Shown here piece by piece: positions 16,812 to 25,199 of a stretch of 64,000 bases of DNA. The stretch lies in contig CALWXR010000002.1 in the NCBI GenBank assembly GCA_944385535.1, forward strand, positions 39,657-103,656. Direction: 5' to 3'. Under the pieces are notes generated by a model. It was given only the letters and a program-made list of their open reading frames with translations. It did not search any database and had not been told where the DNA came from. The translations under genes were made by a program, and so were the position numbers. Position 1 is the stretch's first letter, and each line of letters starts with the position of its first letter. This DNA comes from an uncultured Oscillospiraceae bacterium (lineage in GTDB: Bacteria; Bacillota; Clostridia; Oscillospirales; Oscillospiraceae).

Positions 16812-17318
16812 TCAGAAGGGCAGCTGGGCGTCGTCATCCTCCAGCATGGCGAAATCCGAAGCCGGAGCGCTGGCGGGGGCAGAATAGCTGCCATAGTTAG
16901 GAGCAGGGGCGCTGTAGCTGCTTCCGGCATTTCCATAGGCGTTCCCCGGGTTCCCGTAGGAATTGCCGCCGTAGCTGGAATTGCCCTCGCTGCTGCGCTT
17001 GCTCTCGCCGAAGTATACGTTGTCAGCAACGACTTCGGCGCTGCGGCGCTTGTTGCCTTCTTTGTCGGTCCAGCCTCTGATCTGAAGCCGGCCGGAAACC
17101 ACGATCATGCTGCCCTTGGTGAAATACTTGGACACAAACTCGCCGGTCTGACGCCAAGCCACGCAGTCAATGAAGTCGGTTTCTCTTTCGCCGCCGTCTC
17201 TGCCGCCGAAGTCACGGTCAACAGCCACGGTGAAGCTGGCAACGGCAATGCCGCTGGCAGTACGGCGAAGTTCGGGATCTCGGGTCAGACGACCCATGAT
17301 GACGATGTGGTTGAGCAT
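16812..17318 (-). CDS. ssb: Single-stranded DNA-binding protein
   Basis: The 168-residue protein has the OB-fold ([41 protein letters not shown]) to about residue 108, followed by a Gly/Ser/Tyr/Asn-rich linker. It ends in the acidic tip DDDAQLPF that docks replication and repair partners. It coats single-stranded DNA at forks and gaps. It lies between rpsF and rpsR and starts 3 bp after the rpsF stop codon, so it is expressed with the ribosomal genes. Confidence 0.97.
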   Translation of the reverse strand: MLNHIVIMGRLTRDPELRRTASGIAVASFTVAVDRDFGGRDGGERETDFIDCVAWRQTGEFVSKYFTKGSMIVVSGRLQIRGWTDKEGNKRRSAEVVADNVYFGESKRSSEGNSSYGGNSYGNPGNAYGNAGSSYSAPAPNYGSYSAPASAPASDFAMLEDDDAQLPF

Positions 17319-17321
17319 AAT

Positions 17322-17618
17322 TTACGCCTCCACAGCGGTGGTCAGGCAGCGCATAACGCCTTCGGTGATCTTCATCACACGCTCCAGCTCCGCGGGGAAC
17401 TCGGGCTTGCTTTCGAAGTTCATCAGAACGTAGTAGCCCTCGGTCAGGTCGTTGATCTCGTAAGCCAGCCGACGCTTGCCCCACTCGTCAACGCTGAGCA
17501 GAGTGCCCTCCGCCTCCACCATTGCCTTGAACTTTTCCACAAGTGCTGCGATGCCCTCCTCGCCCAGGGTGGGGTCGATGATGTAGAGCACCTCATACTT
17601 ACCGGTAATCTTAGCCAT
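17322..17618 (-). CDS. rpsF: 30S ribosomal protein S6
   Basis: S6 pairs with S18 on the 30S platform. The 98-residue protein opens MAKITGKYEVLYIIDPTLGEE and contains WGKRRLAYEINDLTEGYYVLMNFES, the S6 signature. It is first in the operon. The ATG at 17618 lies after AAAAGGAGGTG; an upstream frame extension has no support. A consensus promoter and a leader hairpin precede it. Confidence 0.97.
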   Translation of the reverse strand: MAKITGKYEVLYIIDPTLGEEGIAALVEKFKAMVEAEGTLLSVDEWGKRRLAYEINDLTEGYYVLMNFESKPEFPAELERVMKITEGVMRCLTTAVEA

Positions 17619-17646
17619 GTTGATTGCACCTCCTTTTGGACTTTTG

Positions 17647-17667
17647 GCCCACGGTCGCGCCGTGAGC
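17647..17667 (-). promoter_or_regulatory. rpsF leader hairpin, candidate S6:S18 site
   Basis: In the rpsF 5' leader an 8-bp stem GCUCACGG / CCGUGGGC closes a CGCGA loop. S6:S18 leader motifs of other bacteria autoregulate this operon through a hairpin containing a CCG; here CCG is present in the 3' arm. The match to the known motif is only partial, so this is a candidate. Confidence 0.4.
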
Positions 17668-17696
17668 AAGGATTGTCCGCATTCGCAGACTGATTC

Positions 17697-17725
17697 ATTT
17701 TATCGAATTATTTTCGAAAAGTCAA
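17697..17725 (-). promoter_or_regulatory. rpsF operon promoter
   Basis: On the minus strand TTGACT (17720-17725), 17 bp, TAAAAT (17697-17702). The -35 box overlaps the dapF stop codon region, so ribosomal and dap transcription units are contiguous with no terminator seen between them. Confidence 0.8.
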
Positions 17726-18522
17726 GAGTTTTCCGGAAAAAACTTTTCGATTTCCCGAACATTTACCACTTCTGTCGGGCCTTCCAGCAGGATTTTGTCA
17801 ATTTCCTCCCCCTGGCCGCCGATGGTCACCTTCAGGGTGCCGCCGGGATTGTGGGCGGTGAGAACCCCCTGTGGCAGCTTCCCTTGCCGCCGCAGCACCG
17901 CCGCCACGCTGCCGGTGCCGGTGCCGCAGGCCAGGGTGAAGTCCTCCACCCCCCGCTCGAAGGTGAGAACCCTCACCTCCCCGGGGCCCATCACCTGGTA
18001 GAAATTCACATTGGCCCCTTTGGGGAAGGCGGGGTCAAAGCGCAGAGAGCGCATCCGCTCCCGAAGGCGGTCCTTGTCCCCCCACAGATCTCCGTCATAC
18101 CGGACTACCCCGTGGGGAACGCCGGGACTGCCCAGCTCCACGTAGGCCACATCCTCTTTCCGGTTCAGATCCAGCACGCTGGGGTTGTTCAGCTGCACCC
18201 GATACTCGCTTTCGCTGAGCCGCCAGCCGGGAACCAGCCCCGCGTCGGTCTGCACCACCATGGTTTCCCCGGCAATGCCAAGATCGTAGGCGAACCGGCA
18301 GACGCACCGGGCGCCGTTGCCGCACATCTCCCCCCGGGTGCCGTCGGCGTTGTAAAAATGGAGCCGGAAGTCGGCCGCCTGGGAATTATCCACCGCCATG
18401 AAGCCGTCGGCCTGTTCCAGCTTGCACAGCTCCACCGCCAATTTGGGAAAGTCTAATTCCATCCCCCGGACGTCGATGACCATAAAATCATTGCCCGCCC
18501 CGTTCATATAATATACCTGCAT
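17722..18522 (-). CDS. dapF: Diaminopimelate epimerase
   Basis: DapF interconverts LL- and meso-diaminopimelate for lysine and peptidoglycan. The 266-residue protein has both catalytic Cys motifs, RGEMCGNGARC near residue 80 and ACGTGTGSVA near 217, plus the opening YYMNGAGNDF. I chose the ATG at 18522 because it gives this opening; an in-frame extension to 18738 runs into the repeat upstream. dapA and dapB lie upstream on the same strand, but a repeat element of about 340 bp separates dapB from dapF. Confidence 0.95.
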   Translation of the reverse strand: MQVYYMNGAGNDFMVIDVRGMELDFPKLAVELCKLEQADGFMAVDNSQAADFRLHFYNADGTRGEMCGNGARCVCRFAYDLGIAGETMVVQTDAGLVPGWRLSESEYRVQLNNPSVLDLNRKEDVAYVELGSPGVPHGVVRYDGDLWGDKDRLRERMRSLRFDPAFPKGANVNFYQVMGPGEVRVLTFERGVEDFTLACGTGTGSVAAVLRRQGKLPQGVLTAHNPGGTLKVTIGGQGEEIDKILLEGPTEVVNVREIEKFFPENS

Positions 18523-18568
18523 AGAGTACCCCCTTGCGCTCATAAGACAGGCGGCCCCAGGGGCCGCC

Positions 18569-18908
18569 TCAGACTGTCGAGAAAGTAAGTTTCCCTGTAG
18601 AAGTTTAGAAACACACACCGCGGCAAAGCCTCCGAAGTGTAAAGAGAGGTGGGCAGGCGAAGCCTGCTCGGAGGGATTGAAGCGGCAGAATGTTCCCTCT
18701 TTGCCGGAGTGCGGGCGAATCCGTACATTGTACCGCACAATCCCTCAGTCACAAATCAAAGATTTGTGACAGCTCGCTGCGGCGAGCCCGGTCGCGGCTC
18801 TGACTGCCCACTTACGCAGTCATTCACTACCGCGACTGCGCGACCCTTACCCTTTACACAAGGGAGCCTTGGGCGCTGTAAGCGCCAGAAGCTTTTTCAA
18901 CACTCTGA
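18569..18908. repeat. Family 1 TIR element, copy A, within the dap cluster
   Basis: This 340-bp block fills the 413-bp gap between dapF and dapB. Its ends are inverted repeats: TCAGACTGTCGAGAAA on the left and TTTTTCAACACTCTGA on the right. Its inner 190 bp match, with few changes, the copy at 44563-44822 in inverted orientation. On each side lies a palindrome, GCGGCCCCAGGGGCCGC (18551-18567) and GCGACCCCCAGGGGCCGC (18910-18927). They differ by one substitution and one inserted base. No convincing gene is inside; an open frame shared with the other copy looks incidental. Confidence 0.8.
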
Positions 18909-18935
18909 GGCGACCCCCAGGGGCCGCTTGAAGTT

Positions 18936-19655
18936 TCATCCCAGCATGCTCTCCATATTGTACAGCCCCGCTCCCTTGCCTTCCATGAACCGGGCGGCTT
19001 CCACCGCGCCGTCGGCCAGCATCCCCCGGGTCACCGCCTCGTGCTTCAGGGTCAGGATCTGGGTGCCGGTGTGGATGTGCACCTCATGGACGCCCACCAC
19101 GGTTCCCATCCGCAATGAGGAAATGCCGATCTCGTTTTTCGTCCGCTTACATTCCCCGGCCCGGCCGCAGTTTGCCTGAGCCTCCGGGCGAACCTCCCGG
19201 ATGGCGTTATAGAGCATCAGGGCGGTGCCGCTGGGGGCGTCCACCTTCCGGTTGTGGTGAACCTCCACAATTTCAATGTCCGCTTCCGGGAAATATCCGG
19301 CGGTTTCCTTGGCCAGGCGGCACAGCACCGCGATGCCTAAGCTCATATTCCCGGAGAAAAACACCGGGATCTCTTTGGCCGCTTCGGCGATCAGCGCCTT
19401 TTCTTCTTCCGTGTGGCCGGTGGTGCCGATCACCGCCGCCCCGCCGATGGCTTTGGCGTAGCGGAGCACATCCGCCGCGGCGCTGTGGTGGGAAAAGTCA
19501 ATGACCACATCCGCCTCCACCGGGCCCAGGGCGTCGAAGGTTTTGCACACGCCGTTTTCTCCGTCCAGGCTGACCCGGCCAACCACTTCCGCTCCCAGCC
19601 GCGCGTCGATCAGCTTTCCCATGGCGCCGTTGGCGCCGCAAAGTACCGCTCTCAT
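18936..19655 (-). CDS. dapB: 4-hydroxy-tetrahydrodipicolinate reductase
   Basis: DapB reduces the DapA product with NAD(P)H in the diaminopimelate/lysine pathway. The 239-residue protein has a Rossmann opening (MRAVLCGANGAMGKLI), VIDFSHHSA, VIGTTGHT and the catalytic EVHHNRKVDAPSGTA. Its start overlaps the dapA stop by 4 bp, so translation is coupled. Its stop codon lies 9 bp from the flanking palindrome of the repeat element. Confidence 0.96.
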   Translation of the reverse strand: MRAVLCGANGAMGKLIDARLGAEVVGRVSLDGENGVCKTFDALGPVEADVVIDFSHHSAAADVLRYAKAIGGAAVIGTTGHTEEEKALIAEAAKEIPVFFSGNMSLGIAVLCRLAKETAGYFPEADIEIVEVHHNRKVDAPSGTALMLYNAIREVRPEAQANCGRAGECKRTKNEIGISSLRMGTVVGVHEVHIHTGTQILTLKHEAVTRGMLADGAVEAARFMEGKGAGLYNMESMLG

Positions 19656-20539
19656 ACCCGGATCCCCAGCTTTCTCATTTCCTCATACAGCTTTTCCCGG
19701 GGGCCCTCCTCCATGGGGGTCAGGGGCAGCCGCAGAATGTCCTGGCACAAGCCCATGGCGGACACCGCCGCCTTGGCGGGAATGGGGTTGACCTGGCTGA
19801 ACAGGGCGTTGGTCAGACCAAGCAGCTTGCACTGCCACCGGGCGGCGGCGGCATAGTCTCCGGCCTTGCAGGCGTCGGCCATGGCCACCGCCTCCCTGGG
19901 AACCACGTTGGACAGCACGCTGATGGTACCGGCGGCGCCCATGGCCATCATAGACACGGTCAGGGCGTCCTCGCCGGAATATACGTCCATCTTATCGCCG
20001 CATAAAGACAAAATCTCAATGGCCTGAAGCACATTGCCGGTGGCTTCCTTCACCGCCACAATGTTGGGATGCTCCGCCAGGGCCGCCACGGTCTGGGGCA
20101 GCAGATTGCAGCCGGTACGGCCGGGCACGTTGTAGAGCACCACCGGCACGGTGGAGGCGTCGGCCACAGCGGTAAAGTGCTGAATGAGGCCCATCTGGGT
20201 GGCCTTATTGTAATAGGGGGTCACCACCAGCACCCCGTCCGCCCCCGCTTCGCAGGCGTTGCGGGTGTTGTGGAGCACATGCTGGGTGTTGTTGGTGCCG
20301 GTACCGGCGATTACCGGCACCCGCTTTGCCACCTTCTCCACGGTGTAGGCAATGACCTTTTTCTGATCCTCCGGCTCAATGGTGGCGTTTTCGCCGGTGG
20401 TGCCCATGACCACAATGGCGTTGATGCCGCTTTCAATCTGAAACTCCAGGAGCCGCCCCAATGCCTCATAATCAATGCCGGTTTGAGTCATGGGGGTCAC
20501 AATGGCGGTGGCCATGCCTGTAAAAAGGGTATTCTTCAT
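19652..20539 (-). CDS. dapA: 4-hydroxy-tetrahydrodipicolinate synthase
   Basis: DapA condenses pyruvate with aspartate semialdehyde by a Schiff base on Lys. The 295-residue protein has MGTTGENATI, the YNVPGRTGCNL motif with the catalytic Tyr, and AVKEATGN with the Schiff-base Lys near residue 163. It opens the dapA-dapB pair; a GGAGAGACAAG ribosome site lies upstream of 20539. Confidence 0.97.
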   Translation of the reverse strand: MKNTLFTGMATAIVTPMTQTGIDYEALGRLLEFQIESGINAIVVMGTTGENATIEPEDQKKVIAYTVEKVAKRVPVIAGTGTNNTQHVLHNTRNACEAGADGVLVVTPYYNKATQMGLIQHFTAVADASTVPVVLYNVPGRTGCNLLPQTVAALAEHPNIVAVKEATGNVLQAIEILSLCGDKMDVYSGEDALTVSMMAMGAAGTISVLSNVVPREAVAMADACKAGDYAAAARWQCKLLGLTNALFSQVNPIPAKAAVSAMGLCQDILRLPLTPMEEGPREKLYEEMRKLGIRV

Positions 20540-20571
20540 AGTCTTGTCTCTCCTTTGCCTGTTTCAGGGAT

Positions 20572-21219
20572 TCATACCTTGAATTGGTTGAAGTACTCGT
20601 AAAGCGGGATCAGCTTTTGGAAAAAGTCAGATACTTCCTCCTGCAGTCCCGGCCCGAATATCTCCGGCCCGGGGGCTTTTTCACGCACACAGCCGATCTG
20701 GCCCTTCCATGAAAAATAGGGGGCCAGGGCGGGGTTGTCCGTGGCCTTCGGGCGTTTATAGCGTTCCGCCGTAATCGGCTGTCCCACCGCCTGCTCCGTC
20801 CGGGCGATTAAGTCCAGAAACGGAGCCGGATGCGCGGTGATCTGCCGGCGGAAATCCTCCATGGTCGCGGTCCTGGGCTTCCAGTAGAAGAAGCCGTAGG
20901 AAATTTCATCCGGGTTGATCTCAAAATAAAGGCAGGGATTCTCCGCCCACCATTCCACGTCCTGGCGGATGCAGATCCACAGACTTTCCTTGTAAGGCTC
21001 CGGCGGGTGCATCCGGGCGTCCCGGTAGATCCGGCTGACCTTCAGCACATTCCCCGGCCGGTCAAGAAAGGGGGCAAACAGGGCCTGCCCCAGCGCCTTC
21101 ATAGGCTCATACAGGGTGGTCACATACTGCTTCTTATGCTCCAGGAACCAGTCCCGGTTGTTGTTCATACGAATTCCCCACAGAAAATCAATGGTTTCCG
21201 GGGTAAACCCTGTAAACAT
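20572..21219 (-). CDS. DUF2461 domain protein
   Basis: The 215-residue protein belongs to the DUF2461/TIGR02453 family. It has the opening FTGFTPETIDFLWGIRMNNNRDWF, the central SRIYRDARMHPPEPYKESLW and YFEINPDEISYGFFYW. Function is unknown across the family. The ATG at 21219 follows GAGGCGATC, and a start at 21249 would overlap the neighbouring phosphoesterase gene. It is just downstream of that gene on the same strand, so they are probably co-transcribed. Confidence 0.88.
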   Translation of the reverse strand: MFTGFTPETIDFLWGIRMNNNRDWFLEHKKQYVTTLYEPMKALGQALFAPFLDRPGNVLKVSRIYRDARMHPPEPYKESLWICIRQDVEWWAENPCLYFEINPDEISYGFFYWKPRTATMEDFRRQITAHPAPFLDLIARTEQAVGQPITAERYKRPKATDNPALAPYFSWKGQIGCVREKAPGPEIFGPGLQEEVSDFFQKLIPLYEYFNQFKV

Positions 21220-21245
21220 CAGATCGCCTCTTTTCCAACAATGGG

Positions 21246-21929
21246 TCATACACGATATTTATACAGATCTTCCGACTCCCAATGCTTCTGGCGGGTCTTG
21301 TAGATCACCTGTCCCAGATCCTTCGCGGAAACCTGGGGATCCGGGATGTCCAGCACATAGCGTTCCGTGGCGTTGATCAGAGTGGTGCCCTGGTAATCCC
21401 GGGCCCGCTCCGAGGGGCCGTAACGCATATGTACATGGCCGTGAACCAGATATCGGGGATGGTATTTGTCCAGCAGCTCCCGCAGGGATTCAAAGCCCCA
21501 GTGGGCGGGATCGTCCCCGTCCCCCAGGCCGTAGGGCGGGGCGTGGGTCACCACAATGTCCACGCCTCCCAGCCGCCACAGCTGCCAGCGGAGCTTTTGG
21601 ATCCGGCGGCGCATTTGGGCTTCGGAGTATTGGTGCGCCCCGGGATGATACCGGCGGCATCCTCCCAGTCCCAGGATCCGCAGACCGTTGTAGGTGACGA
21701 TATGACCGTCGATGCAGTCGCACCCGTCCGGCGGCACCTGGTTATAGTTGACGTCATGGTTGCCGTGGACATACAGCAGGGGGCACCGGGCCATGGTCAC
21801 AAGAAAGCTCAGGTATTTGGCGTTCAGGTCGCCGCAGGAGAGGATCAGGTCGTATTCCTTCAGCCGCCCCGGGACATAGTGATCCCACAGCGCGGCGCAT
21901 TCTTCATCAGAAACGGTCAAAATCTTCAC
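21246..21929 (-). CDS. Calcineurin-type metallophosphoesterase
   Basis: The 227-residue protein shows the metallophosphoesterase blocks ILSCGDLNAKYL, VHGNHDVNYNQ, VVTHAPPYGLGDGDD and VHGHVHMRYG. The usual first block D-x-H is altered to VSDEECAALWDHY, so one metal ligand differs from the classic enzymes. The substrate is unknown. It precedes the DUF2461 gene. Confidence 0.88.
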   Translation of the reverse strand: MKILTVSDEECAALWDHYVPGRLKEYDLILSCGDLNAKYLSFLVTMARCPLLYVHGNHDVNYNQVPPDGCDCIDGHIVTYNGLRILGLGGCRRYHPGAHQYSEAQMRRRIQKLRWQLWRLGGVDIVVTHAPPYGLGDGDDPAHWGFESLRELLDKYHPRYLVHGHVHMRYGPSERARDYQGTTLINATERYVLDIPDPQVSAKDLGQVIYKTRQKHWESEDLYKYRV

Positions 21930-22040
21930 GGGTCTACGCTCCTATTCTGCCGGGATTTTATCTTGATTATAGGGATCTGCCAAAGGCATGGAAGGGCAGG
22001 TCTTATACAATCTCTTCAGGCGTCTGCCATAACCGGCGGC

Positions 22041-23984
22041 TTATTCAGCAGGCACCGGATAAACGCCCAGGTTCCGAACCATGCCTTGAGAAATGGGCAG
22101 AATGTCCTCAAATTCCGGGATGCTGCCAATGATGTTGTCGCACAGATAGTCCATATGCAGCAGATACTCCGGAGAGAAGTGGTGGGTGCCGTCGTTTTTC
22201 ACGGTGCCGTCCTGGGCCACCACCCGGCGGAAGAAGGGATCGATGGTGCCGTCGGACAATCCCTTTCGCAGGATCTGGGCCATCTGCCGGACGCCTACCG
22301 GAAGCTTGTCGGAAAGGCTTACGTCAATGACGCCGCTGTCCATGCCCAGCCAGTAATTCAGGGCGGTGGACTCCCCCTTTTCCCGCTTCCAGCCTCCGGC
22401 GAAAATGCTGCGAATGACAAACTCATAGAACTTGCCCCATATCCAGGTGGGCGCGCCCAGAGGGATCAGCTCTCCCCGGTCGGACATCAGGTAGGTGCCG
22501 TAGTTGCAGAAGTCCAGATACATTTTGGACTGGGAGGGGGCGTCCCGGTTGGACAGGACCCGGATCCCGTCCGCCAGCAGATCCGCCTGGGGGGTGCCCG
22601 CCACGCAGGACCACCGCAGCTCGATCTGGGCCCGGGGGTTGGTCATCTGCGCGCCCAGGGCAAAGGCGTTGATGGAGGCAGGCACGCCGAAAATGGGATA
22701 GGAGGCGATATAGCCGATCCGGTTATTCTGGGCCATGGCTCCGGCAATGGCGCCGGTAATGAACTTGGCCTCGTATATCCGCCCGTAGTAAGTACGGATG
22801 CTGGTATAGGACTGATTTACGGAGCAGTTTAAGAAGCGAACCCTGGGATGCTTCACCGCCGCCTTTAATGTGGCCAGAACCAGGGGAGGCGCGGTGGTGA
22901 ATACCACCTGAGCCCCGTCCTCCACGGCATGCTCAATGGCCTCTTCCGCCCGTTCGGTGTTGTCAGCGTTAAAATAGCTGCGCACGGTGATCCGGTCGCC
23001 GAATACATTTTCCAGATGCTCCCGGCCCCTGTCGTGGCCCACCGCCCAGGTGCTTTTTGTAGGATTCAGCTGATGGACAAAGGCCACATTCAGATGATCG
23101 GTGCTCGCGGAGATGATCCGGTTCAGAATGCCGGTTTTGGTGGCGTCCTCCGCCTTGGTCTGCACCTTCACCGCTTCCTCTTTGTTGGCGGTGGACATCA
23201 TATCCTTGCGCAGATCGTCCACACTTTTCTTCAGCTCCGGGGTGCTCAGCCGCCCCAGATCCTGGAAGGGGTACAGCTCCAGCCACAGAAGCAGGGCTTC
23301 CTCCGGCAGGATCTCCGGGGATACCCGTTCCCCGGGCTTCCGGAAGACGTCACGGAAATAATGGAAGTAGGCGCTGAAGGTGCGCCGCTCGGACTCCGTC
23401 CAGACCTCCCCGGCTTTTTTGCCCAGGTGGGACAGGAGCTTGGCGTAGTCTCCCGGGCGGCGGAACTGGATGGTGTACAGCTTGGATACCTTGTAAAACT
23501 CCAAAAACTCATAGTATGCCTTGATCCGGGGCTCCTCCGACATGGGAGGGAGCACCCGCTTTACATTGCCGGGGATCCGGGGCGCGCCGAAGTGACGAAG
23601 CACGCTGACCCGCTTATTTCCCTCCTGGACATAGAAATCTCCCAGGTATTCATAGCAGCTGATGGGGTCGGTGATTCCCGTGTCCTCCAAATGGGCCTTG
23701 CACAGATTGACCCACTTGGTTCCGAACTCGCTTTTGCTGTCCAGCAGAGGCTGAAACGAGGCGGTAAAGGCGGTGATCCGTCCGGCGGACTTGGTGCCGA
23801 TGATCCGCTCCGAGGGGATCTCCACCAGCCCCACATCCACCACCGCGTCGGTGGAGATTTCCGGCAGAATTTCATCCAGCACCGCCGGGTAGGGGGAGCG
23901 GTTCTCCATCAGAAGTTCCCGGTATTCCTTTTGTCCCTGGCGCAGGGCCAGACTGTATTCCTCTAGTGCAGCTTGGGTCGACAT
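22041..23984 (-). CDS. Cytosolic BMP-type protein with ParB-like N-terminal domain
   Basis: The 647-residue protein has no signal peptide. Residues of about 50-200 resemble a ParB/Srx-type domain: VDVGLVEIPSERIIGTKSAGR and YVQEGNKRVSVLRHFGA, where EGNKR is a ParB-like ENGHRR counterpart. A helical linker follows. From about 300 on it is a basic-membrane-protein (BMP/PnrA, Med-like) periplasmic-binding fold: NVAFVHQLNPTKSTWAVGHDRGREHLE, YIASYPIFGVPASINAF and TWIWGKFYEFV. BMP proteins normally bind nucleosides outside the cell. A ParB-like fusion without a secretion signal suggests an internal ligand sensor. Related proteins are annotated as BMP substrate-binding proteins in Clostridia. Confidence 0.75.
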   Translation of the reverse strand: MSTQAALEEYSLALRQGQKEYRELLMENRSPYPAVLDEILPEISTDAVVDVGLVEIPSERIIGTKSAGRITAFTASFQPLLDSKSEFGTKWVNLCKAHLEDTGITDPISCYEYLGDFYVQEGNKRVSVLRHFGAPRIPGNVKRVLPPMSEEPRIKAYYEFLEFYKVSKLYTIQFRRPGDYAKLLSHLGKKAGEVWTESERRTFSAYFHYFRDVFRKPGERVSPEILPEEALLLWLELYPFQDLGRLSTPELKKSVDDLRKDMMSTANKEEAVKVQTKAEDATKTGILNRIISASTDHLNVAFVHQLNPTKSTWAVGHDRGREHLENVFGDRITVRSYFNADNTERAEEAIEHAVEDGAQVVFTTAPPLVLATLKAAVKHPRVRFLNCSVNQSYTSIRTYYGRIYEAKFITGAIAGAMAQNNRIGYIASYPIFGVPASINAFALGAQMTNPRAQIELRWSCVAGTPQADLLADGIRVLSNRDAPSQSKMYLDFCNYGTYLMSDRGELIPLGAPTWIWGKFYEFVIRSIFAGGWKREKGESTALNYWLGMDSGVIDVSLSDKLPVGVRQMAQILRKGLSDGTIDPFFRRVVAQDGTVKNDGTHHFSPEYLLHMDYLCDNIIGSIPEFEDILPISQGMVRNLGVYPVPAE

Positions 23985-24034
23985 GACAACCTCCTGATCA
24001 GAAATATGCGGAAAGGCTTATTTTCATTATGATA

Positions 24035-24062
24035 ATGATACCATAAATTTCGGAATTTGCAA
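24035..24062 (-). promoter_or_regulatory. Promoter of the ParB/BMP gene
   Basis: On the minus strand TTGCAA (24057-24062), 16 bp, TATCAT (24035-24040), 50 bases before the start codon. Confidence 0.55.
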
Positions 24063-24189
24063 CGGCAATGTGGTTTTTCTCGGTTTTTGCGCAATCAGGG
24101 AGGGGACAAACGTATTTCCTTGGCGAACATGCCGGGGAGGGCCGCCCCGGGCCGTAAGGAATTCTTAAGGTCAGGAGCGGGGATACGGC

Positions 24190-24218
24190 TTGTTTTTCCG
24201 GCGGAAAAAGAGTACAAT
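24190..24218 (+). promoter_or_regulatory. Promoter of the MoxR operon
   Basis: TTGTTT (24190-24195), 17 bp, TACAAT (24213-24218), followed by AAGGAGG and the MoxR start codon at 24248. Confidence 0.65.
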
Positions 24219-24247
24219 GATAAAAAATCATTAAGGAGGAACCACCC

Positions 24248-25198
24248 ATGCCCACGAAAGAAAACGCCGTCATCGGCTCTGCCCAGCAGATTCTGGCCCA
24301 GGTACGCAAGGTGGTGGTGGGAAAAGACCCGGTGCTGCTTTGGGTGCTGGCAGCCATTCTGGCCCGGGGCCATATTCTTCTGGAGGATGTGCCGGGCGTG
24401 GGCAAGACCACCATGGCTCTGGCTTTTTCCCGGGCGCTGGATTTACAGTACAACCGGGTTCAGTTTACCCCGGATGTGCTGCCTTCCGATGTGACCGGAT
24501 ATTCCGTCCCTGACGGCACGGGGGAAATGCGCTACCAGACGGGAGCGGTGATCTGCAACCTGTTTTTGGCGGACGAGCTGAACCGGGCCACCTCCCGTAC
24601 CCAGTCCGCCCTGCTGGAGGCCATGGAGGAAAACCAGGTCACCGTGGACGGGATCAGCCATCCCTTGCCCCAGCCCTTTGTGGTCATCGCCACCCAGAAT
24701 CCCACCGGCGCCGCCGGCACCCAGCTGCTGCCGGACAGCCAGATGGACCGGTTTATGATTCGGCTCTCCTTGGGCTATCCCAGCCCTAAGGATGAGGCCG
24801 CCATGGTTCGCACCCGCCAGGGAACCAATCCCCTGCAAAATCTGAGCGCCCTCATGACCCGGGAGGAGCTGATCCGGCTTCAGGATACGGTGGAGCAGAC
24901 CTTCTTAAGCGACAGCGTGGTATCCTATATTATAACCCTGATCACCGCCACTCGAAACAATTCCTATATTCTGCGGGGGGCCAGCCCCCGGGCCACCCTG
25001 GCGGTCACCGCCATGGCCAAGGCGGTGGCCCAGCTGCGGGGCCGGGATTATGTAACCCCCGGGGATGTGAAGGAGGTATTTTCCCACACCGTCGCCCACC
25101 GTCTGCTGATGTCTTCCAAGGCGGAGGCCCAGGGGACGTCGCCGGAGACGGTGCTTCAGGAGATCCTGGCCGCCGCGCCCGCCCCCCGGCTTCGCTGA
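24248..25198 (+). CDS. MoxR-family AAA ATPase
   Basis: The 316-residue protein has Walker A (DVPGVGKTTMA), the FTPDVLPSDVTG block, Walker B (FLADELNRATSRTQSALLEAMEE) and the sensor ATQNPTGAAGTQLLP, all diagnostic of MoxR/RavA-like ATPases. Such proteins act as chaperones for a partner complex. Here DUF58 and transglutaminase-like genes follow within 1 bp and by overlap. That conserved triad is often linked to envelope or secreted-protein maturation, but the client is unknown. Confidence 0.93.
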   Translation: MPTKENAVIGSAQQILAQVRKVVVGKDPVLLWVLAAILARGHILLEDVPGVGKTTMALAFSRALDLQYNRVQFTPDVLPSDVTGYSVPDGTGEMRYQTGAVICNLFLADELNRATSRTQSALLEAMEENQVTVDGISHPLPQPFVVIATQNPTGAAGTQLLPDSQMDRFMIRLSLGYPSPKDEAAMVRTRQGTNPLQNLSALMTREELIRLQDTVEQTFLSDSVVSYIITLITATRNNSYILRGASPRATLAVTAMAKAVAQLRGRDYVTPGDVKEVFSHTVAHRLLMSSKAEAQGTSPETVLQEILAAAPAPRLR

Positions 25199-25199
25199 T

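Noticed and set aside
18522-18738. N-terminal extension of dapF into the repeat, and the similar peptide at 44.6-44.9 kb
   Set aside because: Both come from the shared family 1 repeat; the peptide similarity reflects DNA repeat identity, and the normal dapF start is at 18522.
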